Assembly: GCA_049649525.1 (NCBI GenBank)
Contig: JBARZE010000045.1
Location: 62,001-126,000, forward strand
Length of the DNA: 64,000 bases
Direction: 5' to 3'
DNA from: JAAURB01 sp049649525
Lineage (GTDB): Bacteria > Cyanobacteriota > Cyanobacteriia > Cyanobacteriales > Microcoleaceae
How positions within the stretch are numbered: position 1 is the first letter of the stretch; each line of letters begins with the position of its first letter. The notes under the pieces are model-generated. The model was given only the letters and a program-made list of their open reading frames with translations, was not told the origin of the DNA and ran no database searches. Below are positions 52,654 to 60,700 of the stretch, piece by piece. Both the position numbers and the translations under genes were made by a program.

Positions 52654-53664
52654 TTATTTCAAGTCAGATAACGAGATATCTCCATCATCATCCGGAGCAT
52701 CTGTTAGACCTTCTAAGTCAATGTCGTCTAAATCTCCTGTTGTGATTTCTCCGAGATCGTCTAAGCTCATCTCATCCAAATCATCGTCAGAGAGATCTCC
52801 CAGGTCATCGTCTCCCAAATCTCCTAAATCCAGGTCATTTAAGTCATCTGAAGTCCCGTCGTCTCCTCCTAAATCATCATCTAGATCCAAATCACCTAAA
52901 TCAAAATCATCTGAACTGTCTGTTGAGTCCAATTGGGTTAAATCATCTGACCCAGCATCCCCCATATCGTCTAATTGGAGATCTAGGTCATCTTCGACTG
53001 CCAAGTCATCCCCAGCATCAAGATCGATCCCTAAGTCATCGTCAGTATCCAAACCGAGATCTAGGTCATCTTCGACTGCCAAGTCATCCCCGGCATCTAA
53101 ACCGAGATCTAGGTCATCTTCGACTGCCAAGTTATCCTCAACTGCCAAGTCATCCCCGGCATCAAGATCTATTGCTAAATCATCGTCAGCTTCGAGATCC
53201 ATCTCAAGTTGATTTTCAGTCTCATCAAGAGCAGAAGCGATCGCTGCCCCTCCCATTGCCGCTGCTGCGACTCCAGCTCCGGCCCCTATTGCACTCATTG
53301 GTGGTTGAGCGACAGGAGGTGGAACAGTTGGAATAGAGGGACTAAGAGCAACAGCAGCTTGAGGGGTTGCGGGGGATGCGGATGGATTCCCCAGAGCCAT
53401 ATCTGGATCGAAGTTTAATCCTAAAACCTCTACAAGTTTGTCAGGATCAGGATTGAGTTGGGAAAACGGTATCATCAACTGCGCTGCATCTGGGTCAAGA
53501 GCATTGATCGTTCCCAAGATGAGTGCAGAGGCGGGTCTGCGACCGCCATCGGGTGTTGAGACTGGACTGAGATCCATCTGCAACACCAGCCAGTTTCTAT
53601 TCACCTGGTAGTACTGTAACCATTTCTGTTTGAGATTAACCGTAAATTCATTAAAGAAAGCCAT
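52654..53664 (-). CDS. DUF5331 protein with long acidic repeat tail
   Basis: A 336-residue protein encoded between chlL and chlN. Residues 1-95 form the conserved DUF5331 domain (FFNEFTVNLKQKWLQYYQVN, GRRPASALILGTINALDPDA). A Pro/Ala-rich linker follows, then about 190 residues of almost pure Asp/Leu/Gly repeats (DDLAVEDDLDLGLDAGDD type). The repeats are strongly biased and largely tandem at DNA level (about 52977-53180), so length probably varies between strains. Cyanobacteria commonly carry DUF5331 genes near chlL. Role unknown; Ca2+ or metal buffering or phase-separated behaviour of the acidic tail are only guesses. Confidence 0.85.
   Translation of the reverse strand: MAFFNEFTVNLKQKWLQYYQVNRNWLVLQMDLSPVSTPDGGRRPASALILGTINALDPDAAQLMIPFSQLNPDPDKLVEVLGLNFDPDMALGNPSASPATPQAAVALSPSIPTVPPPVAQPPMSAIGAGAGVAAAAMGGAAIASALDETENQLEMDLEADDDLAIDLDAGDDLAVEDNLAVEDDLDLGLDAGDDLAVEDDLDLGLDTDDDLGIDLDAGDDLAVEDDLDLQLDDMGDAGSDDLTQLDSTDSSDDFDLGDLDLDDDLGGDDGTSDDLNDLDLGDLGDDDLGDLSDDDLDEMSLDDLGEITTGDLDDIDLEGLTDAPDDDGDISLSDLK
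52977..53180. repeat. In-gene minisatellite encoding acidic repeats
   Basis: Copies of GATCTAGGTCATCTTCGACT followed by GCCAAGTCATCCCC recur at about 52980, 53060 and 53108. The unit is a multiple of 3, so repeat gain or loss keeps the DUF5331 frame. Confidence 0.75.
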
Positions 53665-53699
53665 TGCCTCTTTACCTCATCCTGAGCAGCTAGACATAA

Positions 53700-54566
53700 T
53701 TAAACCATCATCAGGTCTAGCTCATCTTGTCCAGTTTGGCTAGGGGGGTTTACGGGATTGAGATAAAAATCAGATAGCAATGAGAATAATTCTCTGTCGG
53801 GGGCATCGTTGGGTACCACACCTTCTGGTGAAGCCAGAATTTGATCTGCGATATTGAGATAATAATCACAGACATAACTCAGGGACGGATCGCGCTCTGC
53901 CATTTCAAATAATGTTTTACCCTTCACCCGCGAAACCCGAATATCTTCAATTAAGGGTAACACTTCTAAAATCGGCATGGGAACCGCTTCAATATATTTT
54001 TCGATTAGGTCTCGTTTTGAAGTCCGATTACCAATTAATCCAGCTAAGCGTAGGGGATGAGTTCGAGCTTTTTCCCGCACAGAAGCAGCAATCCGATTGG
54101 CCGCAAATAAAGCATCAAAGCCATTATCGGTGACAATCATACAGTAGTCTGCATAGTTGAGGGGAGCTGCAAACCCGCCACAAACCACATCTCCGAGTAC
54201 ATCAAACAGAATCACATCGTATTCATCAAAAGCGTTGAGTTCTTTCAGGAGTTTGACGGTTTCTCCAACGACATAACCGCCACAACCTGCCCCAGCCGGA
54301 GGGCCACCCGCTTCAACACAGTCTACCCCACCAAAGCCTTTGTAAATTACATCTTCTGGCCAGATGTCTTCGTAGTGATAATCTTTTTCTTGTAGGGTAT
54401 CAATAATTGTTGGAATCAGAAAGCCGGTCAGGGTAAAAGTACTGTCGTGTTTTGGGTCACAACCAATTTGTAGTACTTTCTTGCCTCGTTTGGCTAAAGC
54501 AACGGAAATATTGCAACTGGTGGTTGATTTGCCAATTCCACCTTTACCGTAAACTGCTAATTTCAA
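53700..54566 (-). CDS. chlL: Light-independent protochlorophyllide reductase iron-sulfur ATP-binding protein
   Basis: A 288-residue NifH-like ATPase, electron donor of the ChlN-ChlB complex. The P-loop VYGKGGIGKSTTSCN, switch GCDPKHDSTFTLTG and the [4Fe-4S] cysteines in GGPPAGAGCGGYVV and FDVLGDVVCGGFA are all intact. The start is the TTG at 54566: it has GGAG seven bases upstream (54574-54577) and gives the family's N-terminus, KLAVYGKGG. An in-frame ATG 31 codons upstream (54659) would add an implausible basic tail that no ChlL has. Confidence 0.96.
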   Translation of the reverse strand: MKLAVYGKGGIGKSTTSCNISVALAKRGKKVLQIGCDPKHDSTFTLTGFLIPTIIDTLQEKDYHYEDIWPEDVIYKGFGGVDCVEAGGPPAGAGCGGYVVGETVKLLKELNAFDEYDVILFDVLGDVVCGGFAAPLNYADYCMIVTDNGFDALFAANRIAASVREKARTHPLRLAGLIGNRTSKRDLIEKYIEAVPMPILEVLPLIEDIRVSRVKGKTLFEMAERDPSLSYVCDYYLNIADQILASPEGVVPNDAPDRELFSLLSDFYLNPVNPPSQTGQDELDLMMV

Positions 54567-55243
54567 AGTTTTTCTCCTTATCCGTTTATCTTTAATCAGG
54601 GCCAGCTTAGTTCGGTTCGTTGAGGAGAAAGCTGCCCGAAGCTTACCCCTTGTCAGCATTATTGACTAACTCTCTTAGAAAAGAAAGAAGCTATTTCATC
54701 AAGTTGATGCTTAAAACCATGATTTAAACTTCATTTGCAGCATAAAGTTTTTTCTGTCGCTTACACAAATAATTAACCTTAAATTTATAATTCATCACAA
54801 ATTTAAGTCCTGCTTTTAATAAAAAAAGTAACAATAAGCAAAAAAGAGGGTTTTAGCCTTGTATAACACTTATCCGCCTCCAGCTAGGGATCAACAGTTA
54901 AGGTAGACATCGATCGGGTCAGTGAGATGGGTTTAGCGCCCTAATATTGGCGCTACAGCAGCAGTTGCAGGAGTTGTTACAGCAATTTAAGTTATTCCAT
55001 GACTCAGGCCGTTCAAAGCTGATTAACGCCCTGAAAAATTACTGTGAGTCAAGCTATAAATATATTAAGTATAAATACTGAGTTCAGATGATAATTAAAC
55101 CGACTCTTGAAGATTTCTGACAAATTCTCCAAAAGTTTAAGGTTTGTGAATTTTTTGTGAGATAGATACTTGAGATAAACATTAAAAAATAAAAAACTTG
55201 TAGCCAACGCTACAAGCTTTCAAACCTTGGTATTTATTGATAT
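54567..55243. other. Upstream region of chlL with hairpin and small remnant
   Basis: The leader and promoter zone of the chlL-chlN operon and the 3' flank of the small His-rich gene. It includes a hairpin at 54934-54955 and a stretch from about 54950 to 55075 that reads as a Gln/Leu-rich helical peptide (ALQQQLQELLQQFKLF) without a start codon, possibly a relic. No gene called. Confidence 0.4.
54934..54955. repeat. TAGCGCC/GGCGCTA hairpin
   Basis: A perfect 7-base stem with an 8-base loop upstream of chlL. It could be an operator or RNA structure; too far upstream (about 370 bases) to be a ribosome-site regulator. Confidence 0.5.
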
Positions 55244-55438
55244 TCAGCTCATCGAGGCTGAGCTACGATCATAATCTTTGCGGAAGTTTTTACTGGGTTT
55301 ACCTTGAGTAGTGCTGTGATAATTTCCAGGCTCTATCCCAACTTCATCAGCAATTCGATTTAACATCGACTGCTCCCGATTTTTAACTTGATGATGGTGA
55401 CGCATCATTAAAGCGCGAGCTTGATCTTGTGTGGACAT
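55244..55438 (-). CDS. Small His-rich cyanobacterial protein, copy 1
   Basis: A 64-residue protein MSTQDQARALMMRHHHQVKN, then a variable middle and YDRSSASMS at the end. A GGAGAAATTAAATT leader precedes the ATG. It is a paralogue of the gene 48 bases upstream and shares with it a 76-base identical block. A triple histidine suggests metal contact. I know it as a conserved cyanobacterial type without function; not a named family. Confidence 0.7.
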   Translation of the reverse strand: MSTQDQARALMMRHHHQVKNREQSMLNRIADEVGIEPGNYHSTTQGKPSKNFRKDYDRSSASMS

Positions 55439-55452
55439 AATTTAATTTCTCC
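55377..55452. repeat. 76-base direct repeat, copy 1
   Basis: Identical to 55622-55697. It covers the leader, start codon and first ~20 codons of the small His-rich gene. Confidence 0.9.
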
Positions 55453-55485
55453 GATTTTAAACAAATTTATTAAATGAAAACTTTC

Positions 55486-55683
55486 TTAACTTAAAGAAGA
55501 ATGACTCCGGTCATAAGTTGTCCGAGAGGCTGAGTTTGGTTTGCCCTGAATTCCACTCCAACTTTCCCCAATGTTTTCTATCCCAGTTTCTTCCGCGCAC
55601 CGACTGAGTAAAGATTGCTGACGATTTTTAACTTGATGATGGTGACGCATCATTAAAGCGCGAGCTTGATCTTGTGTGGACAT
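55486..55683 (-). CDS. Small His-rich cyanobacterial protein, copy 2
   Basis: A 65-residue paralogue of the previous gene with the same first 21 residues (MSTQDQARALMMRHHHQVKN and R) and the same C-terminal pattern YDRSHSSLS. The middle differs (SLLSRCAEETGIENIG versus SMLNRIADEVGIEPGN). It is divergent from pfkA, with about 250 bases between. Confidence 0.7.
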   Translation of the reverse strand: MSTQDQARALMMRHHHQVKNRQQSLLSRCAEETGIENIGESWSGIQGKPNSASRTTYDRSHSSLS

Positions 55684-55697
55684 AATTTAATTTCTCC
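55622..55697. repeat. 76-base direct repeat, copy 2
   Basis: Identical to 55377-55452, so either a recent tandem duplication or gene conversion maintains the 5' part of the two paralogues. Confidence 0.9.
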
Positions 55698-55932
55698 TGT
55701 GCCAGTTCTATTTGTTGTATTGTTTTTCCTTTCAATTTCTAATATATCACAAATTTTGTAGTCTACGCTACAGAAAATCTTATATTCATAATAATTAACA
55801 TTTCGTTAAGCATTCTAGAAAATCATCTCTGAGGAAAAATATCATTAAGAAAATTGAAGTTAAACGACGATTTGGCGGTAAGTTGACCATCAGGACTTAA
55901 TCTATAGAGTCACTAACATAATCTTGTCAGTC

Positions 55933-57015
55933 ATGACAGAACATAAGCGTATCGGCATCCTCACCAGTGGCGGCGACTGTGCGGGTTTAAATGCTGTTAT
56001 TCGAGCCGTTGTCTACCGAGCAGTAGGAACTTATCGATGGGAAGTTATGGGTATTCGCCAAGCCACCCAAGGCTTAATGAGTCGTCCTCCCGAAGCGATT
56101 AACTTAACCATTGATAAAGTCGATCCGATTTTGACATTGGGGGGAACGATTCTTGGTACAACCAATAAAGGCGATCCCTTTGCTTTTCCGATGCCAGACG
56201 GGACTTTACGCGATCGCGCCGAAGAAATTATAGAAGGGTATCATTTACTAAGGCTTGATGCTTTAATTGGTATTGGCGGCGATGGTAGCTTAGCGATTTT
56301 GCGGCGTTTAGCTGAGCAAGGAAACCTGAACTTAGTCGGAATTCCTAAAACGATTGATAACGATGTTGGCAGTACAGATTTGTCTATTGGCTATCATACT
56401 GCTGTCACGATTGCTACTGAAGCAATTGATCGTCTACATTTTACCGCTGCTAGTCATAGTCGGGTAATGATTGTTGAAGTGATGGGACGCGATGCCGGAC
56501 ATATTGCCCTGAGATCGGGAATTGCCGGGGGTGCAGATGTGATTTTAGTGCCTGAAATTCCCTACAGCATTGATAAAATTTGCCACCAGCTAGAGAAACG
56601 GCAGAAGCAAGGACGCAATTACTGTTTAGTGGTGGTTGCCGAAGCGGTTAAAACAGAAACCGGAGATCCAGTCACCAATACCAATAGTTTAGGGCAATCT
56701 CGCTTAGGGGGAATTGGGCAATATTTAGCAGACAAAATTTCAGCCGCTAGCGGTGCAGAAACCCGTGTAACCGTTTTAGGTCATACGCAACGGGGAGGCC
56801 CGCCTACCGTCACAGATCGGGTGATTGGATCGGCATTTGGAGTGGCTGCAGTGGATTTAATTGCTGATGATAAATACGATCGGATGGTAATTTGGCAACA
56901 TCGTCACGTTGAAAGTGTACCCATTAAAGAGGCGATCGCCCAATATCGAGCCGTTGAGCCGGGTGAAATTTTGGTTACAACGGCTCGCAGTATGGGAATC
57001 TGTTTAGGGGATTAA
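55933..57015 (+). CDS. pfkA: 6-phosphofructokinase
   Basis: A 360-residue phosphofructokinase of group A. It phosphorylates fructose 6-phosphate in glycolysis. GILTSGGDCAGLNAVIRAVV (start), GIGGDGSLAI, IPKTIDNDVGSTDLSIGYHTA and MGRDAGHIAL mark the active site. The GGDGS form fits ATP use, while Lys in PKTIDND (rather than PGTIDND) occurs in the non-allosteric and PPi-type branch, so phosphoryl donor cannot be fixed from motifs alone. The ATG at 55933 is preferred over a TTG nine bases upstream. Neighbours do not form a glycolysis cluster. Confidence 0.93.
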   Translation: MTEHKRIGILTSGGDCAGLNAVIRAVVYRAVGTYRWEVMGIRQATQGLMSRPPEAINLTIDKVDPILTLGGTILGTTNKGDPFAFPMPDGTLRDRAEEIIEGYHLLRLDALIGIGGDGSLAILRRLAEQGNLNLVGIPKTIDNDVGSTDLSIGYHTAVTIATEAIDRLHFTAASHSRVMIVEVMGRDAGHIALRSGIAGGADVILVPEIPYSIDKICHQLEKRQKQGRNYCLVVVAEAVKTETGDPVTNTNSLGQSRLGGIGQYLADKISAASGAETRVTVLGHTQRGGPPTVTDRVIGSAFGVAAVDLIADDKYDRMVIWQHRHVESVPIKEAIAQYRAVEPGEILVTTARSMGICLGD

Positions 57016-57103
57016 TTATTTTAAGATTCAACAGGATTGAGTTACATTTTATGGGTTTGACTTTGAGGGATAACTCCTGATTATTCCTCACTATTTTATC
57101 AGC

Positions 57104-57280
57104 TTAAAATTGTTGGTTAATGGCTGACATAATCCTAATTTTAGCGTTAGGATCTAAGGTTAATATCGATTGATGCAAAGGGTGTTTAGTGAAATTTCCT
57201 TCCAAAATTGCAAAGTAGGTTTGTTGTAAAAAATCAGAAGAAAAGTTAAGTAGTTTCTTAAGAATATCTTGTTCAGTCAT
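57104..57280 (-). CDS. Small protein of unknown function
   Basis: A 58-residue protein (MTEQDILKKLLNFSSDFLQQ start, DPNAKIRIMSAINQQF end). The ATG at 57280 follows a ribosome-site-like AAGGAT; a longer reading from 57301 is less likely. It converges with pfkA. No family recognised. Confidence 0.5.
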   Translation of the reverse strand: MTEQDILKKLLNFSSDFLQQTYFAILEGNFTKHPLHQSILTLDPNAKIRIMSAINQQF

Positions 57281-57733
57281 AGTTTTTATCCTTAGAGTCA
57301 AGTAGACTTTCGAGTTATATTGATTGAGTTATTTCTTCTAATTTAACAATTCTTTACGAAAAATCACTCTTTACTTTGAAGGATAAATCAATCATAATTC
57401 CCAACAAGTATATATCTTGAGAAAGAGGATCGACAGCGATCAAATCTTCCTCTAGGTTCTCAATAGCTGATGGAGAGGGGTACATGAGTTTCTCGCGCAA
57501 TTAATCTGCGACCTGTTATATCTGACAAATAATATGAAATACGGAAAGTTCTGCTACGGATTCATATAGGTAGGGAGTAGGGAGTAGGGAGTGGGTCATG
57601 AGAATTAAGCAATTGCCAACTCTCCACCCCTCAATCATTTGTAGCAACAATTTAAGTATTTCATATAAATAGAGACCTTCGGTGGAAAGTCTCTACTAAA
57701 ATAAGCAATGATTCAGATATCTTGACAGAGGCG
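57281..57733. other. Spacer with heptamer repeat
   Basis: A 453-base spacer between the small gene and the 3' end of the RTX/Calx-beta gene. It includes the heptamer array at 57571-57595 and a possible small hairpin; no gene was recognised. Confidence 0.4.
57571..57595. repeat. Heptanucleotide tandem repeat (TAGGGAG, 3+ copies)
   Basis: Three perfect TAGGGAG units and a partial fourth lie 139 bases from the 3' end of the large surface-protein gene. Confidence 0.9.
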
Positions 57734-60700
57734 TTACTGAAACTCAAACGAACCAATATCAATCACATCAACAATTCGAGTCAAACCCCGTTGGTCAAAA
57801 CCTCCCGGATCGCTGAAGGGGTTAGAAAAGCTGCCATCTCCAGTATTAATCGCGGGACTACCTTCTAACAGCGCAATAGTAAGAGTCGTGCCGCCATTAT
57901 CTGCCAATGATCCAATTAACAACGCATCAGGCGCTACACCGACAATATCGCCGTTTTCTCCATTCGTAAAACCATTGGCACCCGTCGCATCTCCAATTAA
58001 GTTATTGCCGCCGCTGCCCGCCGGAAACTCAGCAGGAGTAGAAATATCAGGCTCAATATCTGCGGTATTATTGGCAACTAACGTATTTTTCAGATTAGTC
58101 GCACCCCCAATATTGCGGATACCACCACCACGACCTGTCATATCATTATTTGCTGCCGTGTTTTCAGCAACTGTCGTATTAGTTAAAGTTAATGTGGCAA
58201 TAGAATTAAACACACCGCCGCCATTTTCTGCCGTATTACCCGCAATCGTACTATTGGTGATATTCACTTCACCATCAATTACAACCACACCCCCACCATT
58301 AACAGCGTTGTTACCCGTGATCGTACTACCTGTAATATTGAGTCTACCCGAGTTGGCGATCGCGCCTCCGTTATTAGCTGTGCTGCCTTGAATAACGCTA
58401 CCCGTTAAGTTGACTGTACTCGAACTCGAACTAATATTAATCGCACCGCCTCGACTTCCAGATGTTGGTGTACCCGAAGCCGCACCCAGGTTAGTTCCCG
58501 CCGCTTCACCATTAGCTAATGTCAGTCCTTCAATGGTGATATCACCCCCATTAATGGTAAATAGACGGAATTGACTGTCAGCATCAATCGTCAGTTGATT
58601 AGCACCGGGCCCATCAATCGCAACATCTTGGGTAATAGCGGGTAACTCGGTGGCTAAAGTTAAAGTCCCTGATGCTGCTGTCTCTTCAAAGGTGACTGTA
58701 TTAGCGCTATCGTCGCCCTGAGTTATAGCATTTAAGAGTGCTTGTCGGAATGATCCTTCCAGCAGAGTGTAATCTGTCTCACTATCGGTTAATTGAGTAA
58801 CGGCTGTATCATTAGCCGGAATTGTCACCGTTGCTGCTGTGGCTTCTGAGTCAATCTCATAGGGTTGTGCGTTGGGGTCATTGGATTCTGCTAGTGTTAA
58901 AGTTAAAGACTCATTGGCTTCTGCTTGAGGGTCATCAATCGGTTGCAGCAACACATCTATACTCGCTTCACCATCGGGGATAGTAACTGTCAGATTATTA
59001 CCCGCAGGTACAATAGTATCGCCAATCACCAATTGATAATCTTCTGCAGAAATGAGATCTTCTGTGACATTCAAACCGACCACTAAATCCCCAAAAGTAT
59101 TCGGTGCGCGGCTAATACGATAAAGACCGTCGGTGGCTTCTGGATTAATGGGACTAATTTCAGTGGCAACAGGTGTTTCGGCTGTAATGGCAACCGTTGC
59201 CACATCGTCATTAACTAAAGTCAGGATAGTGCTAGGTTGCAATGTACCTGCTTCACCCCCAGTTTGCTCACTGCCATTTTGATCGATAATCTGAAATTCA
59301 CTCAAGCTGAGTTGCAGACTTTCATCATCTTCTACTAACAAATCTCCCAAGATGTCTAAGGGAACTGTTTGTGAGGTTTGATTGGGGTTAAAGGTTAGGG
59401 TGAGTGCAGTCTGATCAAAATCTTGACCCGCAGTTGCCTCTGAGGTACTCTCTGTGGCAAATCCTGTCGGCACAACATTGACCCGTGAAGTTACCGTAAT
59501 ATCTCCTTGGCGGCGAACTTCAACTATATTCGTTGTACTCGTTTCATCTCCTTCATCAATACTGTAACTGGCTTGAGCAAAATTGTAGATCGGGGGAGAA
59601 TCATTATCTGCAATGATTAAGGTTGCTGCAGGGTTTGTCGCACCCGCTTGTCCATTAGGATTAAAGCTAGCAAAGGATAATGCAACTGTTTCTGATCCTT
59701 CTGCCTCTTCGTCGTCTAAAATATCAAGAGAAATGACTTGACTATTTTCACCCGCTGCAAAGTCGAGAGTCACACTTGTGGGGACAAAATCATCTCCCGG
59801 TTCAGCCGGACTTTCAGCACCAGGCGTTAGATCAACCGTGACGCTAGAGACTTCAGACGTATTACCGGAACGAATAACTGTAATAATATCGGTGCTGCCA
59901 ATATCTTCGCTAACGGTGTAGTTGTCTGTACTAAAGTCATAGGTGGGAATATCATCATCATCGGCAATAATGAATTCGGCAGTCGGGTTAATGGTTCCGA
60001 TTTGCTGGCCGTCGGAGGCTTGTAAACTCAGTTGAACTGTGCGGTTAGGGTCAATTTGGGCATTACCGAATAGGGTAATGGGAACCGTCTGAGAGGTTTC
60101 ATTCGCCGCAAAATCGACTGTGACGGTCGCGGGTGCGAAGTCTTGATCGACAATGGCATTTATCCCAGTTAATTCAACAGTAATAGAAGAAGGATCTGAG
60201 ATTCTACCGGTGCGTTCTACCGTGACCACTTCAGTAATATTCTCTTCGTTGCCTTCTGCAGAGGTAAACAGGCTATCACTAAAATTATAAGTCAGGGGGC
60301 CATCATCATCATTAATCGTGATAGAAGCGGTCGGATTGTCTACCCCAGGTTGTCCCGCTTCGATGGTACTGCCATCATCAACAAAGACGGCAAAGTTACC
60401 CAAGGACAAATTAATCGTTTCGGCGGGTTCAACGAGTTCATCTTGAACCAGTTGAATTGTCGTCGTTTTGGTGGTTTCGCCCGGTGCAAATTCTAACGTA
60501 ACGGGTTCTGGGGTAGGAAGATAATCTTCATCGGCGGTCGCGGTTCCCGGAGCAAGGATGACATCAACTTGAGATTGAATATTGCTGACAAAAGATCGTT
60601 CAACAGTCACCTCAACAGGGGTCGTTACAGTCGGATCGGGGTTTTCTGGATCGCGGTTGCCTTCTAATGCAATAAAGTTACCCAGGGTAAAATCATAAAC

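Noticed and set aside
52721..53212. 163-codon Ser/Lys-rich plus-strand frame
   Set aside because: Antisense shadow of the acidic repeat region of the DUF5331 gene.
54566..54659. Upstream ATG for chlL
   Set aside because: No ribosome site in range and it gives a basic N-terminal tail absent in the ChlL family; the TTG with GGAG is better.
57888..58391. 167-codon plus-strand frame inside the RTX/Calx-beta gene
   Set aside because: It is the antisense of the beta-helix repeats; its repetitive Pro/Pro/Ile/Leu composition mirrors the repeat code and has no independent features.
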